Shown: positions 51,481 through 64,000 of the stretch, piece after piece
How positions within the stretch are numbered: position 1 is the stretch's first letter
Layout: the number at the start of each line of letters is the position of its first letter
Assembly (NCBI GenBank): GCA_963971305.1
Contig: OZ020307.1
Span: forward strand, 59,579,702 to 59,643,701
Direction: 5' to 3'
Source of the DNA: Arcuatula senhousia
Lineage: Eukaryota > Mollusca > Bivalvia > Mytilida > Mytilidae
DNA length: 64,000 nucleotides
Position numbers and translations under genes: made by a program
The notes under the pieces: generated by a model
The model's database searches: none
Seen by the model: only the letters and a program-made list of their open reading frames with translations
What the model was told of the DNA's origin: nothing

Positions 51481-53050
51481 TTTTATGACGTTTTTCTCGA
51501 AAAACAAGTGAAAAACATGTAAGAAAGTTTTTGGTCTCGCGCTATAATAAGCGCTACACGCTCCATTTAGCGCTTACTTTTTTGCGCAACATGTCTACTT
51601 GAAGAACATACTTTGTTTTGCTAAATACTTCTTATAGTTTTAATCTGGTACACAATACCGCACGAACAATAGATTTTTTCAGGACGCCAATTTTTTGACG
51701 TTTTTTCTAAAACCGAATAAAAAAAATGAAAGATATGGGGATATATTAAAAGGTCATAGGCGCTATGCGCCTATTTTTTGTTGTAATACCTTGCGCAACA
51801 TGTCTACTTTTGAATGATACTCTATTTTAAGAAATACTACTTATAGTTTCACCAGAAAACATCATACCGCCCGAATGGAAGAATTTTCTAGAGCGTCAAT
51901 TTTATGACGTTTTTCTCGAAAAACAAGTGAAAAACATGTAAGAAAGTTTTTGGTCTCGCGCTATAATAAGCGCTACACGCTCCATTTAGCGCTTACTTTT
52001 TTGCGCAACATGTCTACTTGAAGAACATACTTTGTTTTGCTAAATACTTCTTATAGTTTTAATCTGGTACACAATACCGCACGAACAATAGATTTTTTCA
52101 GGACGCCAATTTTTTGACGTTTTTTCTAAAACCGAATAATAAAAATGAAAGATATGGGGATATATTAAAAGGTCATAGGCGCTATGCGCCTATTTTTTGT
52201 TGTAATACCTTGCGCAACATGTCTACTTTTGAATGATACTCTATTTTAAGAAATACTACTTATAGTTTCACCAGAAAACATCATACCGCCCGAATGGAAG
52301 AATTTTCTAGAGCGTCAATTTTATGACGTTTTTCTCGAAAAACAAGTGAAAAACATGCAAGAAAGTTTTTGGTCTCGCGCTATAATAAGCGCTACACGCT
52401 CCATTTAGCGCTTACTTTTTTGCGCAACATGTCTACTTGAAGAACATACTTTGTTTTGCTAAATACTTCTTATAGTTTTAATCTGGTACACAATACCGCA
52501 CGAACAATAGATTTTTTCAGGACGCCAATTTTTTGACGTTTTTTCTAAAACCGAATAATAAAAATGAAAGATATGGGGATATATTAAAAGGTCATAGGCG
52601 CTATGCGCCTATTTTTTGTTGTAATACCTTGCGCAACATGTCTACTTTTGAATGATACTCTATTTTAAGAAATACTACTTATAGTTTCACCAGAAAACAT
52701 CATACCGCCCGAATGGAAGAATTTTCCAGAGCGTCAATTTTATGACGTTTTTCTCGAAAAACAAGTGAAAAACACGTAAGAAAGTTTTTGGTCTCGCGCT
52801 ATAATAAGCGCTACACGCTCCATTTAGCGCTTACTTTTTTGCGCAACATGTCTACTTGAAGAACATACTTTGTTTTGCTAAATACTTCTTATAGTTTTAA
52901 TCTGGTACACAATACCGCACGAACAATAGATTTTTTCAGGACGCCAATTTTTTGACGTTTTTTCTAAAACCGAATAAAAAAAATGAAAGATATGGGGATA
53001 TATTCAAAGGTCATAGGCGCTATGCGCCTATTTTTTGTTGTAATACCTTG
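49600..53050 (+). repeat. Six-monomer (about 2509-bp) higher-order duplication
   Basis: AATAATAAAAATG (about 49627 and 52136), ATGCAAGAAAG (about 49847 and 52356) and TATTCAAAGG (about 50492 and 53001) recur at about 2509 bp. TTTTCCAGAGC, which destroys the usual TCTAGA site, occurs at about 50633 and 52723, only five monomers apart, so the block was rearranged by one unit after duplication. Confidence 0.75.
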
Positions 53051-53499
53051 CGCAACATGTCTACTTTTGAATGATACTCTATTTTAAGAAATACTACTTA
53101 TAGTTTCACCAGAAAACATCATACCGCCCGAATGGAAGAATTTTCTAGAGCGTCAATTTTATGACGTTTTTCTCGAAAAACAAGTGAAAAACATGTAAGA
53201 AAGTTTTTGGTCTCGCGCTATAATAAGCGCTACACGCTCCATTTAGCGCTTACTTTTTTGCGCAACATGTCTACTTGAAGAACATACTTTGTTTTGCTAA
53301 ATACTTCTTATAGTTTTAATCTGGTACACAATACCGCACGAACAATAGATTTTTTCAGGACGCCAATTTTTTGACGTTTTTTCTAAAACCGAATAAAAAA
53401 AATGAAAGATATGGGGATATATTAAAAGGTCATAGGCGCTATGCGCCTATTTTTTGTTGTAATACCTTGCGCAACATGTCTACTTTTGAATGATACTCT

Positions 53500-56400
53500 A
53501 TTTTAAGAAATACTACTTATAGTATCACCAGAAAACATCATACCGCCCGAATGGAAGAACTATCTAGAGCGTCAATTTTATGACGTTTTTCTCGAAAAAC
53601 AAGTGAAAAACATGTAAGAAAGTTTTTGGTCTCGCGCTATAATAAGCGCTACACGCTCCATTTAGCGCTTACTTTTTTGCGCAACATGTCTACTTGAAGA
53701 ACATACTTTGTTTTGCTAAATACTTCTTATAGTTTTAATCTGGTACACAATACCGCACGAACAATAGATTTTTTCAGGACGCCAATTTTTTGACGTTTTT
53801 TCTAAAACCGAATAAAAAAATGAAAGATATGGGGATATATTAAAAGGTCATAGGCGCTATGCGCCTATTTTTTGTTGTAATACCTTGCGCAACATGTCTA
53901 CTTTTGAATGATACTGTATTTTAAGAAATACTACTTATAGTTTCACCAGAAAACATCATACCGCCCGAATGGAAGAATTTTCTAGAGCGTCAATTTTATG
54001 ACGTTTTTCTCGAAAAACAAGTGAAAAACATGTAAGAAAGTTTTTGGTCTCGCGCTATAATAAGCGCTACACGCTCCATTTAGCGCTTACTTTTTTGCGC
54101 AACATGTCTACTTGAAGAACATACTTTGTTTTGCTAAATACTTCTTATAGTTTTAATCTGGTACACAATACCGCACGAACAATAGATTTTTTCAGGACGC
54201 CAATTTTTTGACGTTTTTTCTAAAACCGAATAAAAAAAATGAAAGATATGGGGATATATTAAAAGGTCATAGGCGCTATGCGCCTATTTTTTGTTGTAAT
54301 ACCTTGCGCAACATGTCTACTTTTGAATGATACTCTATTTTAAGAAATACTACTTATAGTTTCACCAGAAAACATCGTACCGCCCGAATGGAAGAATTTT
54401 CTAGAGCGTCAATTTTATGACGTTTTTCTCGAAAAACAAGTGAAAAACATGTAAGAAAGTTTTTGGTCTCGCGCTATAATAAGCGCTACACGCTCCATTT
54501 AGCGCTTACTTTTTTGCGCAACATGTCTACTTGAAGAACATACTTTGTTTTGCTAAATACTTCTTATAGTTTTAATCTGGTACACAATACCGCACGAACA
54601 ATAGATTTTTTCAGGACGCCAATTTTTTGACGTTTTTTCTAAAACCGAATAAAAAAAATGAAAGATATGGGGATATATTCAAAGGTCATAGGCGCTATGC
54701 GCCTATTTTTTGTTGTAATACCTTGCGCAACATGTCTACTTTTGAATGATACTCTATTTTAAGAAATACTACTTATAGTTTCACCAGAAAACATCATACC
54801 GCCCGAATGGAAGAATTTTCTAGAGCGTCAATTTTATGACGTTTTTCTCGAAAAACAAGTGAAAAACATGTAAGAAAGTTTTTGGTCTCGCGCTATAATA
54901 AGCGCTACACGCTCCATTTAGCGCTTACTTTTTTGCGCAACATGTCTACTTGAAGAACATACTTTGTTTTGCTAAATACTTCTTATAGTTTTAATCTGGT
55001 ACACAATACCGCACGAACAATAGATTTTTTCAGGACGCCAATTTTTTGACGTTTTTTCTAAAACCGAATAAAAAAATGAAAGATATGGGGATATATTAAA
55101 AGGTCATAGGCGCTATGCGCCTATTTTTTGTTGTAATACCTTGCGCAACATGTCTACTTTTGAATGATACTGTATTTTAAGAAATACTACTTATAGTTTC
55201 ACCAGAAAACATCATACCGCCCGAATGGAAGAATTTTCTAGAGCGTCAATTTTATGACGTTTTTCTCGAAAAACAAGTGAAAAACATGTAAGAAAGTTTT
55301 TGGTCTCGCGCTATAATAAGCGCTACACGCTCCATTTAGCGCTTACTTTTTTGCGCAACATGTCTACTTGAAGAACATACTTTGTTTTGCTAAATACTTC
55401 TTATAGTTTTAATCTGGTACACAATACCGCACGAACAATAGATTTTTTCAGGACGCCAATTTTTTGACGTTTTTTCTAAAACCGAATAAAAAAAATGAAA
55501 GATATGGGGATATATTAAAAGGTCATAGGCGCTATGCGCCTATTTTTTGTTGTAATACCTTGCGCAACATGTCTACTTTTGAATGATACTCTATTTTAAG
55601 AAATACTACTTATAGTTTCACCAGAAAACATCATACCGCCCGAATGGAAGAATTTTCTAGAGCGTCAATTTTATGACGTTTTTCTCGAAAAACAAGTGAA
55701 AAACATGTAAGAAAGTTTTTGGTCTCGCGCTATAATAAGCGCTACACGCTCCATTTAGCGCTTACTTTTTTGCGCAACATGTCTACTTGAAGAACATACT
55801 TTGTTTTGCTAAATACTTCTTATAGTTTTAATCTGGTACACAATACCGCACGAACAATAGATTTTTTCAGGACGCCAATTTTTTGACGTTTTTTCTAAAA
55901 CCGAATAAAAAAAATGAAAGATATGGGGATATATTCAAAGGTCATAGGCGCTATGCGCCTATTTTTTGTTGTAATACCTTGCGCAACATGTCTACTTTTG
56001 AATGATACTCTATTTTAAGAAATACTACTTATAGTTTCACCAGAAAACATCATACCGCCCGAATGGAAGAATTTTCTAGAGCGTCAATTTTATGACGTTT
56101 TTCTCGAAAAACAAGTGAAAAACATGTAAGAAAGTTTTTGGTCTCGCGCTATAATAAGCGCTACACGCTCCATTTAGCGCTTACTTTTTTGCGCAACATG
56201 TCTACTTGAAGAACATACTTTGTTTTGCTAAATACTTCTTATAGTTTTAATCTGGTACACAATACCGCACGAACAATAGATTTTTTCAGGACGCCAATTT
56301 TTTGACGTTTTTTCTAAAACCGAATAAAAAAAATGAAAGATATGGGGATATATTAAAAGGTCATAGGCGCTATGCGCCTATTTTTTGTTGTAATACCTTG

Positions 56401-58250
56401 CGCAACATGTCTACTTTTGAATGATACTCTATTTTAAGAAATACTACTTATAGTTTCACCAGAAAACATCATACCGCCCGAATGGAAGAATTTTCTAGAG
56501 CGTCAATTTTATGACGTTTTTCTCGAAAAACAAGTGAAAAACATGTAAGAAAGTTTTTGGTCTCGCGCTATAATAAGCGCTACACGCTCCATTTAGCGCT
56601 TACTTTTTTGCGCAACATGTCTACTTGAAGAACATACTTTGTTTTGCTAAATACTTCTTATAGTTTTAATCTGGTACACAATACCGCACGAACAATAGAT
56701 TTTTTCAGGACGCCAATTTTTTGACGTTTTTTCTAAAACCGAATAAAAAAATGAAAGATATGGGGATATATTCAAAGGTCATAGGCGCTATGCGCCTATT
56801 TTTTGTTGTAATACCTTGCGCAACATGTCTACTTTTGAATGATACTCTATTTTAAGAAATACTACTTATAGTTTCACCAGAAAACATCATACCGCCCGAA
56901 TGGAAGAATTTTCTAGAGCGTCAATTTTATGACGTTTTTCTCGAAAAACAAGTGAAAAACATGTAAGAAAGTTTTTGGTCTCGCGCTATAATAAGCGCTA
57001 CACGCTCCATTTAGCGCTTACTTTTTTGCGCAACATGTCTACTTGAAGAACATACTTTGTTTTGCTAAATACTTCTTATAGTTTTAATCTGGTACACAAT
57101 ACCGCACGAACAATAGATTTTTTCAGGACGCCAATTTTTTGACGTTTTTTCTAAAACCGAATAAAAAAAATGAAAGATATGGGGATATATTCAAAGGTCA
57201 TAGGCGCTATGCGCCTATTTTTTGTTGTAATACCTTGCGCAACATGTCTACTTTTGAATGATACTCTATTTTAAGAAATACTACTTATAGTTTCACCAGA
57301 AAACATCATACCGCCCGAATGGAAGAATTTTCTAGAGCGTCAATTTTATGACGTTTTTCTCGAAAAACAAGTGAAAAACATGTAAGAAAGTTTTTGGTCT
57401 CGCGCTATAATAAGCGCTACACGCTCCATTTAGCGCTTACTTTTTTGCGCAACATGTCTACTTGAAGAACATACTTTGTTTTGCTAAATACTTCTTATAG
57501 TTTTAATCTGGTACACAATACCGCACGAACAATAGATTTTTTCAGGACGCCAATTTTTTGACGTTTTTTCTAAAACCGAATAAAAAAAATGAAAGATATG
57601 GGGATATATTAAAAGGTCATAGGCGCTATGCGCCTATTTTTTGTTGTAATACCTTGCGCAACATGTCTACTTTTGAATGATACTCTATTTTAAGAAATAC
57701 TACTTATAGTATCACCAGAAAACATCATACCGCCCGAATGGAAGAATTTTCTAGAGCGTCAATTTTATGACGTTTTTCTCGAAAAACAAGTGAAAAACAT
57801 GTAAGAAAGTTTTTGGTCTCGCGCTATAATAAGCGCTACACGCTCCATTTAGCGCTTACTTTTTTGCGCAACATGTCTACTTGAAGAACATACTTTGTTT
57901 TGCTAAATACTTCTTATAGTTTTAATCTGGTACACAATACCGCACGAACAATAGATTTTTTCAGGACGCCAATTTTTTGACGTTTTTTCTAAAACCGAAT
58001 AAAAAAATGAAAGATATGGGGATATATTAAAAGGTCATAGGCGCTATGCGCCTATTTTTTGTTGTAATACCTTGCGCAACATGTCTACTTTTGAATGATA
58101 CTGTATTTTAAGAAATACTACTTATAGTTTCACCAGAAAACATCATACCGCCCGAATGGAAGAATTTTCTAGAGCGTCAATTTTATGACGTTTTTCTCGA
58201 AAAACAAGTGAAAAACATGTAAGAAAGTTTTTGGTCTCGCGCTATAATAA
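53500..58250 (+). repeat. Nested 3- and 10-monomer higher-order blocks
   Basis: TATTCAAAGG at about 54677 and 55932, and ATACTGTATTTT with a shortened A-run at about 53911 and 55168, recur at about 1256 bp (3 monomers). AGTATCACC (about 53520 and 57708) followed one unit later by the shortened A-run and CTGTATTTT (about 53913 and 58101) recurs at about 4188 bp (10 monomers). The TATTCAAAGG variant continues at about 56770, 57190, 58865, 59703 and 62220, defining the subfamily that dominates the right part of the window. Confidence 0.75.
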
Positions 58251-61200
58251 GCGCTACACGCTCCATTTAGCGCTTACTTTTTTGCGCAACATGTCTACTT
58301 GAAGAACATACTTTGTTTTGCTAAATACTTCTTATAGTTTTAATCTGGTACACAATACCGCACGAACAATAGATTTTTTCAGGACGCCAATTTTTTGACG
58401 TTTTTTCTAAAACCGAATAAAAAAAATGAAAGATATGGGGATATATTAAAAGGTCATAGGCGCTATGCGCCTATTTTTTGTTGTAATACCTTGCGCAACA
58501 TGTCTACTTTTGAATGATACTCTATTTTAAGAAATACTACTTATAGTTTCACCAGAAAACATCATACCGCCCGAATGGAAGAATTTTCTAGAGCGTCAAT
58601 TTTATGACGTTTTTCTCGAAAAACAAGTGAAAAACATGTAAGAAAGTTTTTGGTCTCGCGCTATAATAAGCGCTACACGCTCCATTTAGCGCTTACTTTT
58701 TTGCGCAACATGTCTACTTGAAGAACATACTTTGTTTTGCTAAATACTTCTTATAGTTTTAATCTGGTACACAATACCGCACGAACAATAGATTTTTTCA
58801 GGACGCCAATTTTTTGACGTTTTTTCTAAAACCGAATAAAAAAAATGAAAGATATGGGGATATATTCAAAGGTCATAGACGCTATGCGCCTATTTTTTTG
58901 TTGTAATACCTTGCGCAACATGTCTACTTTTGAATGATACTCTATTTTAAGAAATACTACTTATAGTTTCACCAGAAAACATCATACCGCCCGAATGGAA
59001 GAATTTTCTAGAGCGTCAATTTTATGACGTTTTTCTCGAAAAACAAGTGAAAAACATGTAAGAAAGTTTTTGGTCTCGCGCTATAATAAGCGCTACACGC
59101 TCCATTTAGCGCTTACTTTTTTGCGCAACATGTCTACTTGAAGAACATACTTTGTTTTGCTAAATACTTCTTATAGTTTTAATCTGGTACACAATACCGC
59201 ACGAACAATAGATTTTTTCAGGACGCCAATTTTTTGACGTTTTTTCTAAAACCGAATAAAAAAAATGAAAGATATGGGGATATATTAAAAGGTCATAGGC
59301 GCTATGCGCCTATTTTTTGTTGTAATACCTTGCGCAACATGTCTACTTTTGAATGATACTCTATTTTAAGAAATACTACTTATAGTTTCACCAGAAAACA
59401 TCATACCGCCCGAATGGAAGAATTTTCTAGAGCGTCAATTTTATGACGTTTTTCTCGAAAAACAAGTGAAAAACATGTAAGAAAGTTTTTGGTCTCGCGC
59501 TATAATAAGCGCTACACGCTCCATTTAGCGCTTACTTTTTTGCGCAACATGTCTACTTGAAGAACATACTTTGTTTTGCTAAATACTTCTTATAGTTTTA
59601 ATCTGGTACACAATACCGCACGAACAATAGATTTTTTCAGGACGCCAATTTTTTGACGTTTTTTCTAAAACCGAATAAAAAAATGAAAGATATGGGGATA
59701 TATTCAAAGGTCATAGGCGCTATGCGCCTATTTTTTGTTGTAATACCTTGCGCAACATGTCTACTTTTGAATGATACTCTATTTTAAGAAATACTACTTA
59801 TAGTTTCACCAGAAAACATCATACCGCCCGAATGGAAGAATTTTCTAGAGCGTCAATTTTATGACGTTTTTCTCGAAAAACAAGTGAAAAACATGTAAGA
59901 AAGTTTTTGGTCTCGCGCTATAATAAGCGCTACACGCTCCATTTAGCGCTTACTTTTTTGCGCAACATGTCTACTTGAAGAACATACTTTGTTTTGCTAA
60001 ATACTTCTTATAGTTTTAATCTGGTACACAATACCGCACGAACAATAGATTTTTTCAGGACGCCAATTTTTTGACGTTTTTTCTAAAACCGAATAATAAA
60101 AATGAAAGATATGGGGATATATTAAAAGGTCATAGGCGCTATGCGCCTATTTTTTGTTGTAATACCTTGCGCAACATGTCTACTTTTGAATGATACTCTA
60201 TTTTAAGAAATACTACTTATAGTTTCACCAGAAAACATCATACCGCCCGAATGGAAGAATTTTCTAGAGCGTCAATTTTATGACGTTTTTCTCGAAAAAC
60301 AAGTGAAAAACATGTAAGAAAGTTTTTGGTCTCGCGCTATAATAAGCGCTACACGCTCCATTTAGCGCTTACTTTTTTGCGCAACATGTCTACTTGAAGA
60401 ACATACTTTGTTTTGCTAAATACTTCTTATAGTTTTAATCTGGTACACAATACCGCACGAACAATAGATTTTTTCAGGACGCCAATTTTTTGACGTTTTT
60501 TCTAAAACCGAATAAAAAAAATGAAAGATATGGGGATATATTAAAAGGTCATAGGCGCTATGCGCCTATTTTTTGTTGTAATACCTTGCGCAACATGTCT
60601 ACTTTTGAATGATACTCTATCTTAAGAAATACTACTTATAGTTTCACCAGAAAACATCATACCGCCCGAATGGAAGAATTTTCTAGAGCGTCAATTTTAT
60701 GACGTTTTTCTCGAAAAACAAGTGAAAAACATGTAAGAAAGTTTTTGGTCTCGCGCTATAATAAGCGCTACACGCTCCATTTAGCGCTTACTTTTTTGCG
60801 CAACATGTCTACTTGAAGAACATACTTTGTTTTGCTAAATACTTCTTATAGTTTTAATCTGGTACACAATACCGCACGAACAATAGATTTTTTCAGGACG
60901 CCAATTTTTTGACGTTTTTTCTAAAACCGAATAAAAAAAATGAAAGATATGGGGATATATTAAAAGGTCATAGGCGCTATGCGCCTATTTTTACTTGTAA
61001 TACCTTGCGCAACATGTCTACTTTTGAATGATACTCTATTTTAAGAAATACTACTTATAGTTTCACCAGAAAACATCATACCGCCCGAATGGAAGAATTT
61101 TCTAGAGCGTCAATTTTATGACGTTTTTCTCGAAAAACAAGTGAAAAACATGTAAGAAAGTTTTTGGTCTCGCGCTATAATAAGCGCTACACGCTCCATT

Positions 61201-64000
61201 TAGCGCTTACTTTTTTGCGCAACATGTCTACTTGAAGAACATACTTTGTTTTGCTAAATACTTTTTATAGTTTTAATCTGGTACACAATACCGCACGAAC
61301 AATAGATTTTTTCAGGACGCCAATTTTTTGACGTTTTTTCTAAAACCGAATAAAAAAAAAATGAAAGATATGGGGATATATTAAAAGGTCATAGGCAATA
61401 TGCGCCTATTTTTTGTTGTAATACCTTGCGCAACATGTCTACTTTAGAATGATACTCTATTTTAAGAAATACTACTTATAGTTTCACCAGAAAACATCAT
61501 ACCGCCCGAATGGAAGAATTTTCTAGAGCGTCAATTTTATGACGTTTTTCTCGAAAAACAAGTGAAAAACATGTAAGAAAGTTTTTGGTCTCGCGCTATA
61601 ATAAGCGCTACACGCTCCATTTAGCGCTTACTTTTTTGCGCAACATGTCTACTTGAAGAAATTACTTTGTTTTGCTAAATACTTCTTATAGTTTTAATCT
61701 GGTACACAATACCGCACGAACAATAGATTTTTTCAGGACGCCAATTTTTTGACGTTTTTTCTAAAACCGAATAAAAAAAATGAAAGATATGGGGATATAT
61801 TAAAAGGTCATAGGCGCTATGCGCCTATTTTTTGTTGTAATACCTTGCGCAACATGTCTACTTTTGAATGATACTCTATTTTAAGAAATACTACCTATAG
61901 TTTCACCAGAAAACATCATACCGCCCGAATGGAAGAATTTTCTAGAGCGTCAATTTTATGACGTTTTTCTCGAAAAACAAGTGAAAAACATGTAAGAAAG
62001 TTTTTGGTCTCGCGCTATAATAAGCGCTACACGCTCCATTTAGCGCTTACTTTTTTGCGCAACATGTCTACTTGAAGAACATACTTTGTTTTGCTAAATA
62101 CTTCTTATAGTTTTAATCTGGTACACAATACCGCACGAACAATAGATTTTTTCAGGACGCCAATTTTTTGACGTTTTTTCTAAAACCGAATAAAAAAAAT
62201 GAAAGATATGGGGATATATTCAAAGGTCATAGGCGCTATGCGCCTATTTTTTGTTGTAATACCTTGCGCAACATGTCTATTTTTGAATGATACTCTATTT
62301 TAAGAAATACTACTTATAGTTTCACCAGAAAACATCATACCGCCCGAATGGAAGAATTTTCTAGAGCGTCAATTTTATGACGTTTTTCTCGAAAAACAAG
62401 TGAAAAACATGTAAGAAAGTTTTTGGTCTCGCGCTATAATAAGCGCTACACGCTCCATTTAGCGCTTACTTTTTTGCGCAACATGTCTACTTGAAGAACA
62501 TACTTTGTTTTGCTAAATACTTCTTATAGTTTTAATCTGGTACACAATACCGCACGAACAATAGATTTTTTCAGGACGCCAATTTTTTGACGTTTTTTCT
62601 AAAACCGAATAATAAAAATGAAAGATATGGGGATATATTAAAAGGTCATAGGCGCTATGCGCCTATTTTTTGTTGTAATACCTTGCGCAACATGTCTACT
62701 TTTGAATGATACTCTATTTTAAGAAATACTACTTATAGTTTCACCAGAAAACATCATACCGCCCGAATGGAAGAATTTTCTAGAGCGTCAATTTTATGAC
62801 GTTTTTCTCGAAAAACAAGTGAAAAACATGTAAGAAAGTTTTTGGTCTCGCGCTATAATAAGCGCTACACGCTCCATTTAGCGCTTACTTTTTTGCGCAA
62901 CATGTCTACTTGAAGAACATACTTTGTTTTGCTAAATACTTCTTATAGTTTTAATCTGGTACACAATACCGCACGAACAATAGATTTTTTCAGGACGCCA
63001 ATTTTTTGACGTTTTTTCTAAAACCGAATAAAAAAAAAGAAAGATATGGGGATATATTAAAAGGTCATAGGCGCTATGCGCCTATTTTTTGTTGTAATAC
63101 CTTGCGCAACATGTCTACTTTTGAATGATACTCTATTTTAAGAAATACTACTTATAGTTTCACCAGAAAACATCATACCGCCCGAATGGAAGAATTTTCT
63201 AGAGCGTCAATTTTATGACGTTTTTCTCGAAAAACAAGTGAAAAACACGTAAGAAAGTTTTTGGTCTCGCGCTATAATAAGCGCTACACGCTCCATTTAG
63301 CGCTTACTTTTTTGCGCAACATGTCTACTTGAAGAACATACTTTGTTTTGCTAAATACTTCTTATAGTTTTAATCTGGTACACAATACCGCACGAACAAT
63401 AGATTTTTTCAGGACGCCAATTTTTTGACGTTTTTTCTAAAACCGAATAAAAAAAATGAAAGATATGGGGATATATTAAAAGGTCATAGGCGCTATGCGC
63501 CTATTTTTTGTTGTAATACCTTGCGCAACATGTCTACTTTTGAATGATACTCTATTTTAAGAAATACTACTTATAGTTTCACCAGAAAACATCATACCGC
63601 CCGAATGGAAGAATTTTCTAGAGCGTCAATTTTATGACGTTTTTCTCGAAAAACAAGTGAAAAACATGTAAGAAAGTTTTTGGTCTCGCGCTATAATAAG
63701 CGCTACACGCTCCATTTAGCGCTTACTTTTTTGCGCAACATGTCTACTTGAAGAACATACTTTGTTTTGCTAAATACTTCTTATAGTTTTAATCTGGTAC
63801 ACAATACCGCACGAACAATAGATTTTTTCAGGACGCCAATTTTTTGACGTTTTTTCTAAAACCGAATAAAAAAAATGAAAGATATGGGGATATATTAAAA
63901 GGTCATAGGCGCTATGCGCCTATTTTTTGTTGTAATACCTTGCGCAACATGTCTACTTTTGAATGATACTCTATTTTAAGAAATACTACTTATAGTTTCA

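Larger units (their letters stand above)
1..64000 (+). repeat. Satellite DNA array, about 419-bp monomer, about 152-153 copies
   Basis: Every line of the window is the same unit repeated head to tail. The AGTGAAAAAC motif recurs at 1, 420, 839 and 1258, a period of 419 bp, and the register persists to the last base. Copies differ from each other by only a few substitutions or short indels each, so identity is very high by eye. No copy is inverted, and no transposon, gene or unique spacer interrupts the array; both ends of the window fall inside a monomer, so the array is longer than 64 kb. Base composition is AT-rich. Arrays of this kind are known from centromeric and other constitutive heterochromatin of eukaryotes, where they are homogenised by unequal exchange or conversion. 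I do not recognise the family, so the host and the chromosomal location are open. This entry also accounts for the absence of genes over the entire window. Confidence 0.99.

Noticed and set aside
1..64000. CRISPR array
   Set aside because: The repeat is 419 bp and there is no short repeat alternating with unique spacers; the whole unit repeats.
1..64000. Transposon or retroelement tandem array
   Set aside because: The unit has no coding region, no terminal repeats bounded by target-site duplications, and no reverse transcriptase or transposase fragment on either strand.
1..64000. rDNA, tRNA or other RNA-gene cluster
   Set aside because: No rRNA core motif, no cloverleaf and no tRNA-type A/B box promoter consensus was found in the unit on either strand.
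1..64000. Telomeric repeat or microsatellite boundary within the window
   Set aside because: No short telomere-type repeat or other microsatellite appears; only A- and T-runs of up to about ten bases occur inside the unit.
1..64000. Orientation switch or insertion between array domains
   Set aside because: All units read in the same direction from first to last base, and the subfamily changes at about 19.9, 34.5 and 47 kb keep the monomer register.

Overview
The whole 64 kb window is one uninterrupted tandem array of a single satellite DNA. The repeat unit is about 419 bp (419 bp between the first successive unit starts), so the window holds about 152 to 153 head-to-tail copies, all in the same orientation. 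Both window edges cut through a monomer, so the array extends past both ends. I see no unique sequence, gene, RNA gene, transposon insertion or orientation switch. Base composition is AT-rich (about 35% G+C counted by hand on part of the consensus), with many A- and T-tracts and a few GC-rich hairpin-forming islands.

A large, gene-free, highly homogenised array is typical of eukaryotic constitutive heterochromatin: centromeric, pericentromeric, subtelomeric or sex-chromosome satellite. I do not recognise the family and cannot name the host. Recurrent changes at CpG sites would fit a host with CpG methylation, but this is weak evidence.

The 419-bp monomer is itself an old dimer. It has a 209-bp half A (for example 78..286) and a 210-bp half B (for example 287..496). 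Both begin with the same 17-bp box GCGCAACATGTCTACTT and align almost without gaps for about 145 bp, with roughly two thirds of positions matching by eye. Each half ends in a different inverted repeat just upstream of the next box: a tight 8-bp-stem/3-bp-loop palindrome in A (250..268) and an 8-bp-stem/13-bp-loop palindrome in B (42..70, again 29 bp in each later copy).

Above the monomer there is a patchwork of higher-order repeats, traced with shared rare variants. There are 2-monomer blocks (838 bp) at about 0.4-2.1, 15.5-17.2, 19.8-21.1, 33.2-34.6 and 42.4-44.1 kb. There are 3-monomer blocks at about 17.3-18.9, 47.1-49.0 and 53-56 kb, a 4-monomer block at 24.4-26.9 kb, and 6-monomer blocks at 3.4-6.7 and 49.6-53.0 kb. 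A 10-monomer block lies at 27.7-33.2 kb, and 12- to 14-monomer duplications at 7.2-15.9 kb and 22.3-28.0 kb. In the largest, the distance between matching variants steps from 12 to 13 to 14 monomers along the block, which records later single-monomer gains inside one copy. Subfamily variants are regionally confined, as expected from unequal exchange or segmental amplification. The only open reading frames above about 60 codons are four near-identical 66-codon frames with TTG starts, created by a one-base T-tract expansion; I treat them as spurious.
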